Assembly (NCBI GenBank): GCA_044464485.1
Contig: JBIQLG010000010.1
Coordinates: 1-64,000 of the forward strand
Source: Terrimesophilobacter sp044464485
GTDB lineage: Bacteria > Actinomycetota > Actinomycetes > Actinomycetales > Microbacteriaceae
Reading direction: 5' to 3'
Length of the DNA: 64,000 bases
Below are positions 1-7,518 of this stretch, one piece after another. The position numbers and the translations under genes were made by a program. The notes beneath the pieces were generated by a model that made no database searches, was not told the origin of the DNA, and saw only the letters and a list, made by a program, of their open reading frames with translations. The stretch's first letter is position 1, and each line of letters opens with the position of its first letter.

Positions 1-24
1 GGGGGTGTCGTGGGCGATGGACAT
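1..24 (-). CDS. Start of a gene cut by the window edge
   Basis: Only the first eight codons are visible (MSIAHDTP). The ATG at 24 is preceded on the minus strand by a strong ribosome binding site, AGAAGGAG, five bases away. The gene starts 12 bases after the hutH stop, so it is probably the next gene of the hut operon. Urocanase or imidazolonepropionase would be usual neighbours, but eight residues cannot decide the product. Confidence 0.6.
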
Positions 25-36
25 GGGTACTCCTTC

Positions 37-1680
37 TTACTGGTTAATGGTGCGAAGCGCGTCGAGAACGGCACCGCTGTGCACGAGTTCGACGGCAGAA
101 TGAACTCTGGGGTAGAGAACGGTGTCTTGGGTAATGTGGTCAATGAGGCGGCCGTCGGCGGAGCGATGCGAGCGCACAAGCTCCAGCACGGTTCGGCTGG
201 CTGGGGAGAGCGCCGACAAATCTTTCCCCTCGAGCTTGAGGCGCAACTCCAGGGCTTGTGCCGCCATGAGCAGTTCGATGCCGATCACGTTCTCGATGTT
301 GCTGACGACCTGGCGCGCGTGCCGTCCGGCGTTGTTCGCCATGGAGACGTGGTCTTCCTGGTTGGCGCTCGTCGGGATCGAATCGACGCTGTCCGGATGC
401 GCGAGCGTTTTGCAGTCGGAGACGAGGGCAGCTGCGAGGTACTGCGGCAGCATGAATCCGCAGTCCATGCCGACCTGTTCGCTCGCGATGAGCATGTCCG
501 GCAGCCCCCGGTTGAGCGTTCCGTCGGTAAGGCGGAACAGTCGACGCTCGGCGATGTTGCCGATCTCGGTGACGACGATGGAGAGGAAGTCCGAGGCGAA
601 CGCGAGGTATTCGGCATGGAAGTTGCCGCCGGACACCGCTTTGAGGGTGCGCGATTGCGGGAGATCCGGGAAGACGAGCGGGTTGTCGGTCGCGGCGTTG
701 ATTTCGGTCTCGACGATGCCGCGAACGAAGCGCAGGGTGTCCTTGACCGGGCCGAGCACTTGCGGTGTGCAGCGCAACGAGTAGGCGTCCTGCGGAGGCT
801 GGCGCACCGGGTCACGGTCCACATCCCCGTCGATGAACTCGCTGCCGGCGAGCAGTTCGCGGATGCGCGCGGCAACCTCGATCTGCCCCCTGTGGCCCCG
901 TGCCTCATGGATCTGAGGCAGGAAGGCGTCGCCGAAACCGGCGAGGGCCTCAATGGACATGGCGGCTGTGACTTGAGCGGTTTCGAGCAGGTTTTCGGCA
1001 TCGGCAAGCGCGAGCGCAGCCTGCGCGGTGGAGAAGGAGGTGCCGTTCGTGAGTGCGAGGCCTTCCTTCGGGCCGAGCACGATGCGCTCGAGGCCCGCCG
1101 CCTTCATTGCGGTGATCCCGCTGACGAGTGTGCCGTCGACGAAGGCTTCGCCGCTGTCGATGTCCACGTCGTCGCCTGCCGGCCGCGACATCACGATAGC
1201 GAGGTGGGCAAGCGGAATGAGATCGCCGCTCGCGCCGAGGGAACCATACTCGGGCACGGCAGGGAATACCCCGCGCTCCAGCATGGCCAGAAGTGTTGTG
1301 GGAAGCTCGAGCCGCACAGCCGAGTAGCCGCGGGTGAGACTCACAGCGCGGATCAGCATCGACCCGCGAACGACATCCTCGTCGAGGAAGCGACCGACTC
1401 CGCTCGTGTTGGACAGGATGAGTCGTCGCGAGAGCTCGGATGCGTCATCGACGCTGTCGAAAGCCTGGCGACCGGCAAGTGACCCGAAGCCGGTGTTGAT
1501 GCTGTAGATCGGGGCGACGGCCTTACCGGCACGCATGTCGTCGGTGATGGCGCTCACCCACTGTTCGCTGACCCGCATCGCTGCAACAGCGCCCTCGGAG
1601 ATCGTTGCTTTCCGGCGGTCGCGAACGATCGCCAGAAAATCCTCGAGGGTGAGGGGTTGCTCGCCGATTTCGATGCTCAC
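37..1680 (-). CDS. hutH: Histidine ammonia-lyase (aromatic amino acid lyase family)
   Basis: A 547-residue cytoplasmic lyase that removes ammonia from histidine to give urocanate, the first step of histidine degradation. The MIO cofactor triad Ala-Ser-Gly is at residues 150-152 inside GSLGASGDLIPLAHLA, and the family core around the TEINAATDNPL stretch and the GGNFHAEYLAFA stretch is intact. The start is taken as GTG at 1680 because GGAAGGA lies about seven bases upstream; the frame stays open further upstream but shows no better signal. Length is near the 510-550 residues usual for the family. The next minus-strand gene follows by 12 bases, suggesting an operon running out of the window. A tyrosine- or phenylalanine-lyase is the alternative, but HutD and an IclR regulator 11 kb away favour histidine. 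Confidence 0.9.
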   Translation of the reverse strand: MSIEIGEQPLTLEDFLAIVRDRRKATISEGAVAAMRVSEQWVSAITDDMRAGKAVAPIYSINTGFGSLAGRQAFDSVDDASELSRRLILSNTSGVGRFLDEDVVRGSMLIRAVSLTRGYSAVRLELPTTLLAMLERGVFPAVPEYGSLGASGDLIPLAHLAIVMSRPAGDDVDIDSGEAFVDGTLVSGITAMKAAGLERIVLGPKEGLALTNGTSFSTAQAALALADAENLLETAQVTAAMSIEALAGFGDAFLPQIHEARGHRGQIEVAARIRELLAGSEFIDGDVDRDPVRQPPQDAYSLRCTPQVLGPVKDTLRFVRGIVETEINAATDNPLVFPDLPQSRTLKAVSGGNFHAEYLAFASDFLSIVVTEIGNIAERRLFRLTDGTLNRGLPDMLIASEQVGMDCGFMLPQYLAAALVSDCKTLAHPDSVDSIPTSANQEDHVSMANNAGRHARQVVSNIENVIGIELLMAAQALELRLKLEGKDLSALSPASRTVLELVRSHRSADGRLIDHITQDTVLYPRVHSAVELVHSGAVLDALRTINQ

Positions 1681-1695
1681 AGGGGTGTCCTTCCG

Positions 1696-1714
1696 GTTGC
1701 TGCCAGCAACGCTA
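1696..1714 (-). promoter_or_regulatory. Palindrome over the putative hutH promoter
   Basis: GTTGCTG-C-CAGCAAC (1696-1710) is a perfect 7-bp inverted repeat just upstream of the hutH ribosome binding site. It overlaps a possible -10 element (TAGCGT on the minus strand, 1714-1709) that has TTGTGC sixteen bases upstream. Its position fits a repressor operator. The promoter assignment is weak and the cognate regulator is unknown. Confidence 0.4.
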
Positions 1715-1741
1715 GTCGTGCCGGGAGCAGGCACAAGGGAC

Positions 1742-1769
1742 GATTCTCACCAGGTGAAAATGGTGAATC
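1742..1769. repeat. Cluster of GGTGA half-sites upstream of hutH
   Basis: TCACC-A-GGTGA (1747-1757) is a perfect interrupted palindrome, and a third GGTGA lies at 1762-1766. The outer bases also form GATTC...GAATC. This could be a second regulator site for hutH. The rest of 1770-2165 shows no convincing gene, RNA or repeat. Confidence 0.3.
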
Positions 1770-2165
1770 CTGATTTGCGGCAGATGCGCTGATTCAACTC
1801 GCCGCCATGGCAGGTTTCACTCGATCGCGTGTCACGCAAGTTCGGACTTTTGCCACCTGGTTCGGACAACGACGCTTCAGGCGGACTCCCCAAGGTTGGC
1901 CAATACAAACGCCGGCAGCTGGCTGCTCCGAGCGAACCCAGCACACCACAACTGCTGAGGTTGACATCACAGTGAGGCTGGAAGTCCGCCCGATAGGGGA
2001 ACGGTCTGCGCAACAAGTCTGGCTCCCTGTACCGGATGGGTCAACGCGAAAGCTTGACCGGACTCAATTTGCTGAGTAGCGTCAGGCATACTTACCCAAA
2101 ATGAAGATCACTGAAAGGTGAGCAGATCCCGAGTCCGGGTGTCAATGGAGAACCCGATCCCGACG

Positions 2166-2183
2166 ACATTGACGAAACAATGT
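2166..2183. promoter_or_regulatory. Inverted repeat ahead of the first exported-protein gene
   Basis: ACATTG-N6-CAATGT is a perfect inverted repeat ending nine bases before the ATG at 2193. It could be an operator or a leader hairpin next to the ribosome binding site. No regulator is identified. Confidence 0.3.
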
Positions 2184-2192
2184 AGGTAAGTC

Positions 2193-2900
2193 ATGGGAGT
2201 GCTGATGAAAAAGAGCCGAATTCGTTTGGGCTTCGTTGCGCTGGTCGCGAGTGTCGTCTTAGTTGGCGGGGTGGCCACGCCGAGTTATGCAGACAGCGGG
2301 CAGATTTCGCCGGATGTGCTGGCGTTTATCAACACCAACTTCGATGAACTTGGTGTCGCCCAAGAGGTGCGGGCGGGCCTGCTCAAAAAATACGCTGCTG
2401 GGGAATCATTCGACAATGCTTCGGGTGCCCAGCCGGTGAGCGTGGAGTCCTACAGGGTTGACATTACCGACTACACACGGGAGGTTTTCGCGGATGGTTC
2501 TGTGACGTTGACCTCGCTTGAACGTCCGACGACTCCCACCAAATCATCGAAGGGTCTTACGCCGTATGGAATTGTCGGGTGCTCATACAAGCTCAGTGGT
2601 GGGGTTGCAACATGGTCAAACTGCAAAATCGAGAAGAACAACATCATATTGACGATGTGGTACCACGCAGGGTATTGGCGTTACTCAGGTGGCGGCTACG
2701 GAACCTCCATCACTAATACTTGGGACTGGGATATTCAAACTGCCGGTGGCGCGTGCGCTTTTAACTATCTTGGAAACCCGACTTCCACGAAGTCCCGCCT
2801 TCGCGCGTACTGCACTGTGGTGCTCGGTATCGGCTCCTCTTACCCCTACTTGGATCTCGACATCACGTCGAGCACGGTAGCGGTCAACGCGAACTGGTAG
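2193..2900 (+). CDS. Exported protein of unknown function
   Basis: A 235-residue protein that I do not recognise. The N-terminus is a clear Sec signal peptide: MKKSRIR, a hydrophobic stretch, then an AxA-type cleavage region at SYA-DS, giving a secreted or wall-associated mature protein of about 200 residues. The mature part has an acidic N-terminal half and a C-terminal half rich in Trp, Tyr, Gly and Ser with several Cys, as in a small extracellular beta-rich domain. ATG 2193 has AGGTAAG upstream; ATG 2205 has GGGAG five bases upstream and gives a more classical signal peptide, so the start is open. A 55-residue membrane protein follows nine bases downstream. Two other exported proteins of similar design lie at 5.7-7.1 kb. 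A bacteriocin-like or other secreted effector role is conceivable but unproven. Confidence 0.75.
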   Translation: MGVLMKKSRIRLGFVALVASVVLVGGVATPSYADSGQISPDVLAFINTNFDELGVAQEVRAGLLKKYAAGESFDNASGAQPVSVESYRVDITDYTREVFADGSVTLTSLERPTTPTKSSKGLTPYGIVGCSYKLSGGVATWSNCKIEKNNIILTMWYHAGYWRYSGGGYGTSITNTWDWDIQTAGGACAFNYLGNPTSTKSRLRAYCTVVLGIGSSYPYLDLDITSSTVAVNANW

Positions 2901-2909
2901 TGGAACTAT

Positions 2910-3077
2910 ATGAACCCCTTCTTACAAGTCATTGGAATGCTGCTATTGCTACTGCCCACGGGTATCCTCGTAGCGGTGCTCGTGGTAGTCGTTCGAGGAT
3001 TCAGGCGGACTAGTGCTGAACTGGTTGAGCTCAAGAGCCGCGATCGCAATCGGGCGAACCACGTTGAAGAGGACTAG
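2910..3077 (+). CDS. Small single-pass membrane protein
   Basis: A 55-codon reading frame starting nine bases after the exported-protein gene. It begins MNPFLQVIGMLL and has one long hydrophobic segment (about residues 5-28), then a positively charged stretch (RGFRR) and a charged tail ending HVEED. The positive charges after the helix suggest the tail faces the cytoplasm. Close spacing suggests co-expression with the secreted protein, as a partner, immunity or anchoring protein. No clear ribosome binding site is visible, so it may rely on coupling to the gene before it. Function unknown. Confidence 0.5.
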   Translation: MNPFLQVIGMLLLLLPTGILVAVLVVVVRGFRRTSAELVELKSRDRNRANHVEED

Positions 3078-3121
3078 GTGTAGTTCCTTTGGGCGTTGTG
3101 TCCGGCATGAGGTGAAAAGCG

Positions 3122-3177
3122 AAGGCCTCCGTTTGTCGAAGTGGGTAACCACACTTAGTTCGACAAACGGAGGCCTT
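3122..3177. terminator. Long perfect hairpin, probable terminator
   Basis: Two 19-base arms (3122-3140 and 3159-3177) are perfectly complementary (AAGGCCTCCGTTTGTCGAA and its reverse complement). They enclose an 18-base loop that contains a second small stem, GTGG-GTAA-CCAC. It sits 45 bases after the small membrane-protein gene and ahead of the MerR unit, so a terminator is the simplest reading; the T run after it is short (TTTG). The arm is longer than most intrinsic terminators, so a mobile-element remnant or protein site is possible. Nothing else is seen between 3178 and 3404. Confidence 0.5.
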
Positions 3178-3404
3178 TGTGACTCACATTTAGTGCGCCC
3201 TTTGCGTCGTTTGGCCGTGCCCGTCTGGCCAGTCTCATCGTCGATGATGGATGGATGGTAACTTGGCTCGCCGAACGGTTTCATGTATTGCCGTCAGCAG
3301 CAGCGAAACGGGCTGCCGACACCGGGCGGGCTCACCGGTAGAGGAACCCTCAACGGGAAATCACTCGTCTTGTCGTCGAAGGCAGATGCCCCTGGTGACT
3401 GACC

Positions 3405-3435
3405 TTGACTTGGAGTGCACTCCAAGTTTTAGGCT
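3405..3435 (+). promoter_or_regulatory. MerR-type promoter with a 20-bp palindrome
   Basis: A TTGACT -35 box (3405-3410) and a TAGGCT -10 box (3430-3435) are separated by 19 bases, the over-long spacer typical of MerR-controlled promoters. The spacer carries the perfect palindrome ACTTGGAGTGCACTCCAAGT (3408-3427). The -10 box ends six bases before the ATG at 3442, so the transcript is probably leaderless. Confidence 0.75.
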
Positions 3436-3441
3436 CACGGT

Positions 3442-3858
3442 ATGGCAATGAAAAACGCGCTCCCGCAGCAGGAGTCGAACCTGACAATCGCGGAGGTTTC
3501 AGAGCTCACCAAACTCTCGGCCGACACCCTGCGCTACTACGAGAAGGCCGGCCTGATCGAGCGGGTGGGGCGAACGACCGGCAACCAGCGTCGCTACGCC
3601 TCCGCGGACCTGGCATGGCTGGCGTTCTTGCTTCGTCTCCGAGAAACCGGAATGTCCATCACCGACATGAAACGCTTCGCCCGACTCCGCGCGGCAGGAG
3701 ATGCAACCATTCCCGACAGGATCACTCTGCTGCGTGACCATGCCGAGGTGGTCGCCAGCCACATCAGCGCCCTCCAACAGAACGCACTCGCCCTGGGCGA
3801 CAAGATCACTCACTACGAACAGCAGCTGAACTCACGGAAGAAAGTAGATCGACAATGA
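3442..3858 (+). CDS. MerR-family transcriptional regulator
   Basis: A 138-residue DNA-binding protein with the MerR winged helix at about residues 14-85 (TIAEVSELTKLSADTLRYYEKAGLI begins it, followed by GNQRRY) and a C-terminal coiled coil that would make the dimer. There are no conserved metal-binding cysteines, so it is more like the small-molecule or redox-sensing MerR group than a metal sensor. The promoter immediately upstream has MerR geometry, so it probably controls itself and the next gene, with which it shares an ATGA overlap (3855-3858). No ribosome binding site precedes the ATG, consistent with leaderless translation. Confidence 0.85.
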   Translation: MAMKNALPQQESNLTIAEVSELTKLSADTLRYYEKAGLIERVGRTTGNQRRYASADLAWLAFLLRLRETGMSITDMKRFARLRAAGDATIPDRITLLRDHAEVVASHISALQQNALALGDKITHYEQQLNSRKKVDRQ

Positions 3859-4286
3859 GCATCGACAACGCCGCACCTAACTTGGCCCACTCCCGGGAGG
3901 AGTCCTTCGAGCGCGGGATGGAAGCCTTGACCGCAATCGACGGCGCCGGCGGCCAGAAAGTCATCGACTCCTTGGCCGACATCTCGCCTGAACTCGGGCA
4001 TCAGGTCGTCGCCTGGGCTTTCGGGGAGATCTACGTGCGACCCGGCCTTGCCCCTCGCGACCGCCAACTTGTGACACTCGGCATGTTGACCGCTCTTGGC
4101 GGCTGCGAACCCCAGCTCGACGTACACATTAACGCTGCCCTCAACGTCGGACTCACCACGGACGAGATCATCGAAGCGCTCCTGCACTCCGCGGTCTACT
4201 GCGGCATGCCCAAAGCCCTCAATGCCACCTTCGTCGCCAAAAAGGTATTCAGCGAACGCGGCTTGCTCAAAGCCCAAGCCGCCTAG
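3855..4286 (+). CDS. Carboxymuconolactone-decarboxylase-family protein
   Basis: A 143-residue protein of the CMD/AhpD-like fold. It contains the family signature around PGLAPRDRQLVTLGMLTALGGCEPQLDVHINAALNVGLTTDEI (about residues 57-100) and the later HSAVYCGMPKA segment. True 4-carboxymuconolactone decarboxylases work in protocatechuate degradation. Stand-alone members next to MerR regulators are usually of uncertain role and may be peroxidase-like. No other aromatic-degradation genes are nearby, so the substrate is not known. The gene overlaps the merR stop by four bases, making translational coupling likely. Confidence 0.8.
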   Translation: MSIDNAAPNLAHSREESFERGMEALTAIDGAGGQKVIDSLADISPELGHQVVAWAFGEIYVRPGLAPRDRQLVTLGMLTALGGCEPQLDVHINAALNVGLTTDEIIEALLHSAVYCGMPKALNATFVAKKVFSERGLLKAQAA

Positions 4287-4452
4287 CTTCTCCCGACTCG
4301 TCGTTGCCGGGGTGGGGGCAAACGCGGCTCAGCTGTCCGTAAGCCGAACCCTCGACGGGCGATTGTTGCACCGCGCTAGTTCGCGCATGGCGCCCGTCAG
4401 CTGTGGCTTGCCGTGACCGTTTGCGACCGGCCATTGAGGCGAGTTCATCGGA

Positions 4453-5091
4453 CTACACCCGACCGCGCCATGGTAGGGAGACCGCGACAACTGCCAGTAG
4501 TAAGGCGGGAAGGTAGAACCAGCCGAGGGTCGCGGAAGCGACTACTGCGAACACTCCTAGCAGCGCGGTGCTGGCGATCGACACAGCGCGCCATCCGCGT
4601 TTGCGGGCGATAAGAGGCATTATGGCGAGCAGCAGCGGAATCGTCATCGGGATCAGCACGATCGGTGAGTTGCTCTGCAGCAGAGTGGTCGCCACGATGA
4701 TGTGGTCGCCTGAGTCGAGTTGAGTGTCACTGATACCGGCCGGTAGCAGCAGCGCCGCGAGCGTCGCGGCGACTACCAATGCGAGTACCCCGATCTGGAG
4801 CCCGCGCGGCACAGTCAAGTACTTAGGATGGGCGGTGCGACCAGTACGTTCCTCATAATCATCTAGTGCCTGTTGGGCAACTTCTTCGGGAGTTCCGAGT
4901 GAGCCGAGCACATCGTCGGTGCGGTCGGGATCGTCGCTGGCTGCACCGAGTCCCTCGCGGATGTGCGCTTCGATTCCGGCAATGACCTCACGCTGGTCCC
5001 TTTGAGGGAGCGCCCAGAGGTTGCCGCGCAGTCTGCGGAGATAAAACTGTGCCAGTCCAGGCAGCACGGTGACTCGATCTGTTGTGTTCAT
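4453..5091 (-). CDS. HAAS/DUF1700-type membrane protein
   Basis: A 212-residue protein. The first 85 residues are a soluble helical domain (LPGLAQFYLRRLRGNLWALP..., then GSLGTPEEVAQQALDDYEER), typical of the HAAS signalling or DUF1700 domain found beside PadR regulators. Four hydrophobic segments follow, at about residues 98-117, 140-160, 168-186 and 188-205. The ATG at 5091 overlaps the padR stop (ATGA), so the two are translated together. Such pairs are thought to link membrane state to PadR control; the detailed function is unknown. Between 4287 and 4452 nothing is seen. Confidence 0.75.
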   Translation of the reverse strand: MNTTDRVTVLPGLAQFYLRRLRGNLWALPQRDQREVIAGIEAHIREGLGAASDDPDRTDDVLGSLGTPEEVAQQALDDYEERTGRTAHPKYLTVPRGLQIGVLALVVAATLAALLLPAGISDTQLDSGDHIIVATTLLQSNSPIVLIPMTIPLLLAIMPLIARKRGWRAVSIASTALLGVFAVVASATLGWFYLPALLLAVVAVSLPWRGRV

Positions 5092-5426
5092 GGTTTCTCC
5101 TTGACGATGCTACTCACGCTGGCACTGAACGGCTCCCACACGGTGGTGAAGCGGCGTACGCTCTCTCGTCCGACATCGGTAATGGCGTAATACTTCCGGG
5201 CTCGCCCCACGTCCGACTCATCCCAGCGAGTCGTAACCTGTCCCGACTGCCGCAGCCGGGACAATAACGGGTAGACAGTGCCCTCTCCAGCGAGCAGGCC
5301 AAGTTCGCTCATCGTGCGTGCGATGTCCCAGCCGTAGGCCTCTCCATTCCGAAGCAGAGCCAGTAGGCAGAACTCAAGCGTCCCTTTGCGCAGGTTCGCC
5401 AGGGTCCTTTCTTCGGATGACGTCAT
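5088..5426 (-). CDS. PadR-family transcriptional regulator
   Basis: A 112-residue winged-helix regulator with the PadR core: LRKGTLEFCLLALLRNGEAYGWDIARTM, then GTVYPLLSRLRQSGQVTTRW and ARKYYAITDVGR. The ATG at 5426 is used; an in-frame ATG at 5435 would add three residues. No ribosome binding site is seen, so the message may be leaderless. An inverted repeat directly abuts the start and probably is the autoregulatory operator. It forms an operon with the overlapping HAAS/DUF1700 membrane protein. Confidence 0.85.
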   Translation of the reverse strand: MTSSEERTLANLRKGTLEFCLLALLRNGEAYGWDIARTMSELGLLAGEGTVYPLLSRLRQSGQVTTRWDESDVGRARKYYAITDVGRESVRRFTTVWEPFSASVSSIVKEKP

Positions 5427-5450
5427 GCATAACATGATATCAACTAATGC
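5427..5450. promoter_or_regulatory. Probable PadR operator
   Basis: A 24-bp imperfect palindrome centred on TGATATCA, with outer arms GCAT (5427-5430) and ATGC (5447-5450), immediately upstream of the padR start at 5426. PadR proteins commonly repress their own gene through such dyads. Confidence 0.5.
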
Positions 5451-5531
5451 AAGGTACAAAAGACACTCGAGACGGCGTTTCGCGGAACCAAATTGAGAAA
5501 CCAAGAGAGCCGCATTCCCAAAATCACTTAA

Positions 5532-5550
5532 TACCTTGTATCGCAAGGTA
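5532..5550. promoter_or_regulatory. Inverted repeat TACCTTG-N5-CAAGGTA
   Basis: A perfect 7-bp-arm inverted repeat in the divergent region between padR and the exported-protein gene at 5669. A further single CAAGGTA half-site lies at 5450-5456. It may control the rightward exported-protein operon. Confidence 0.35.
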
Positions 5551-5668
5551 AGAAGGTGTAGCGTCACGGTCGAGGTGACGATATTTTACGATTGGGAAAA
5601 GCTGCGATCGGGGGATGCCACCGTAGTCACCTCATTGACACCCTCTGACGGAGCGTTGGAGGTATGTC

Positions 5669-6487
5669 ATGAAACACACTCGATTGCCGCTGATTGCGGC
5701 GCAACTAGGTGTCGCCGCGTTGATCGCCTCGATCGGGATCGCCGCCCCCGCCTACGCCGACTCTGAGACGTCGCAACTCGTGGCGAATCCTACGACCTAC
5801 ATCGATCACAGTGGCGTGGTCCACTACCAGTTTGATCCGGTGGAGTTGCCGGGTGCGATCGTTCGGGTCGACGCAGGCACAAGCACGGATGGATCGTGCC
5901 AGTTCACTGGTACGGGTTCAGGATCAGCGAAGGACGCGCCGACCATCGAGGTAGGTTCGGAACTCACCTTCGATCCGGCAACCTGCACACGCCAGATCGC
6001 GGTCGGCAAGTATGAGCTGAGCAATGCCCCGGCTTCTGTGTTGGCAACGCTCAACATCCCGAAGGGGATGATCACCGACAGCGTAATCGACACCGCGGCA
6101 TCCGCCCAAGCTGCCCTATCGAACTGGTACGGAATGATGAACGCACGAGTTCAAGATCCGATCGGCATCCACGTCTCGGAGACCGAGGCGGAGCACACCT
6201 GGAACAGCGGTGGAGTCGTCTCTCATCACAACAGATGGGGCTGGTACTCGCCAACAGGTTGGAGTCGCACTTCGTCATCGACCCTGAACACGTCAATAGC
6301 CACGAACACCCGCGGCACGTTCCAGAACATTATCTTCTGCAACCCATTCGCCGCGACCTACACCAATCACAGTCGCACCGAGTTCCGAGGCTACACCTCG
6401 GGTCTGTGGGACTGGGGTTACACAATGAGCAAGTCCGGGGACTGTGCCGAGTTGCTCAGCTACCACTACTCGGTAATCGCACCATGA
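5669..6487 (+). CDS. Exported protein of unknown function
   Basis: A 272-residue protein with a Sec signal peptide (MKHTRLPLIAAQ, hydrophobic core, cleavage near AYA-DS at residue 30). GGAGGT lies five bases before the ATG. The first half of the mature protein contains a Cys pair spaced about 29 residues apart (GSCQF and ATCTR). The second half is rich in Ser, Thr and Trp (HHNRWGWYSPTGWSR, LWDWGYTMSKSGDC) with two more Cys, suggesting a disulphide-stabilised beta domain. It ends in an ATGA overlap with the next exported-protein gene. I do not recognise a named family; lactococcin-972-type bacteriocins share the His/Trp/Ser-rich style, but the length and missing transporter genes do not support that call. 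Confidence 0.7.
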   Translation: MKHTRLPLIAAQLGVAALIASIGIAAPAYADSETSQLVANPTTYIDHSGVVHYQFDPVELPGAIVRVDAGTSTDGSCQFTGTGSGSAKDAPTIEVGSELTFDPATCTRQIAVGKYELSNAPASVLATLNIPKGMITDSVIDTAASAQAALSNWYGMMNARVQDPIGIHVSETEAEHTWNSGGVVSHHNRWGWYSPTGWSRTSSSTLNTSIATNTRGTFQNIIFCNPFAATYTNHSRTEFRGYTSGLWDWGYTMSKSGDCAELLSYHYSVIAP

Positions 6488-7116
6488 GTGCGACGGGAAT
6501 CGGCGCCGCACGGCGAAGCGGTCGGCGTATTTTGTCAGCAATCGTAGGTCTCGCCGCTCTTGCCCTCGGAATATTCGCTTTCGGACCATCACCGTCTCAA
6601 GCGGCCACGCCACTCACGACGAAGGCGACTTTGATTGTCACAGGGTTCGATGCGAGTGTTGCAGAGGCGAACGGATACAGGGTCGTAACTTCTTCCGACG
6701 GCACCGCAACCGTCGTGCCCTCTACGAACAAACCCAACGACTTGTCAAACGGCGTGCCGATTCCGGCAGGACTAACACGGGCAAAGTCTGGTGGCAGTGT
6801 ACAACCGAACAACACTGGGTACGGCGAATGTGGCACGTCCTGGCTCTACTTCACGAGCTCGACCCAGTACCGCACCGGGTTTTCGATCAACGGGTCCTAC
6901 GGCAACGCGGTTTGGCGAACTTGGCAGGTCAGCAAAACCTCAACTGCCGGAAGTGCCGGAGACGGATTCAACTCGATCATGAACGCGTCTAGTTGGCAGG
7001 AATATCGAGCCTTCGGGCTCGGTGGCACCAATCGCCGCGCGCAGGTTTCTGACGGTTGGGTGCTCACTGCGTTCGGATTTACTTGCTCAACTATCAAACC
7101 CTGGGACACTTGGTGA
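6484..7116 (+). CDS. Exported protein of unknown function
   Basis: A 210-residue protein starting at the ATG that overlaps the preceding stop (6484-6487). An Arg-rich n-region (AARRSGRR), a hydrophobic core and a likely cleavage after PSQA-A give a signal peptide of about 41 residues. The mature part has a short N-terminal module ending near a TVVPS segment and a C-terminal domain beginning YGECGTSWLYF with a paired Cys in FTCSTIKP, rich in Trp, Ser and Gly. The overall design resembles the other two exported proteins here, but sequence identity is low. Translational coupling implies joint production of 5669-6487 and this protein. Confidence 0.7.
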   Translation: MSATGIGAARRSGRRILSAIVGLAALALGIFAFGPSPSQAATPLTTKATLIVTGFDASVAEANGYRVVTSSDGTATVVPSTNKPNDLSNGVPIPAGLTRAKSGGSVQPNNTGYGECGTSWLYFTSSTQYRTGFSINGSYGNAVWRTWQVSKTSTAGSAGDGFNSIMNASSWQEYRAFGLGGTNRRAQVSDGWVLTAFGFTCSTIKPWDTW

Positions 7117-7272
7117 CTCGTAGGTAGGCGACGAAGGCGTGGTCGATCAGACGCCATTGGTGGCTTCTGATCGACTGCACCAGTTCGCGGCGACGTTCAG
7201 CTTCCACGTTCAACTGGCTAGTAAGAAACCAGATGCGTGCGCACCGTATGAGCCTCAAACATCGGAGGATCA

Positions 7273-7518
7273 GTGCAGAAAACACTACTCATCATTGCAA
7301 CGTGGGCAGTCACCGTGGCCATCTCTGTGCTTGGGGTCAATGCCGGGGCAACGATCTGGTTCTATATGGAGCCAGCGATGGGGTCAATAGATGAGCCAGC
7401 CAGCTATTCTGTTGCTGTTTACTCTGGGTTGGTGGCACTAGCTCTGAGCATCGTCGTGAGTATTGGAATATCCATTCACCTGCTGCGGTGTAAAAAGGTA
7501 GTCGTCGCGCACCAGTGA
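7273..7518 (+). CDS. Small two-pass membrane protein
   Basis: An 81-residue protein starting at GTG 7273 with GGAGG five bases upstream. Two hydrophobic segments (about residues 4-27 and 46-70) are joined by an acidic loop (EPAMGSIDEPAS), and the C-terminus is basic (LLRCKKVVVAHQ). It lies 156 bases after the last exported-protein gene, mirroring the exported protein plus small membrane protein arrangement at 2193-3077. Function unknown. Confidence 0.6.
   Translation: MQKTLLIIATWAVTVAISVLGVNAGATIWFYMEPAMGSIDEPASYSVAVYSGLVALALSIVVSIGISIHLLRCKKVVVAHQ

Noticed and set aside
10..1482. Long plus-strand open frame opposite hutH
   Set aside because: It is the complement of a well-supported gene; it has no family motif and no ribosome binding site, and long antisense frames are expected in GC-rich DNA.
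2193..7518. Lactococcin-972-type bacteriocin locus
   Set aside because: The secreted proteins are two to three times too long, and no immunity ABC transporter or large membrane protein typical of that family is present.
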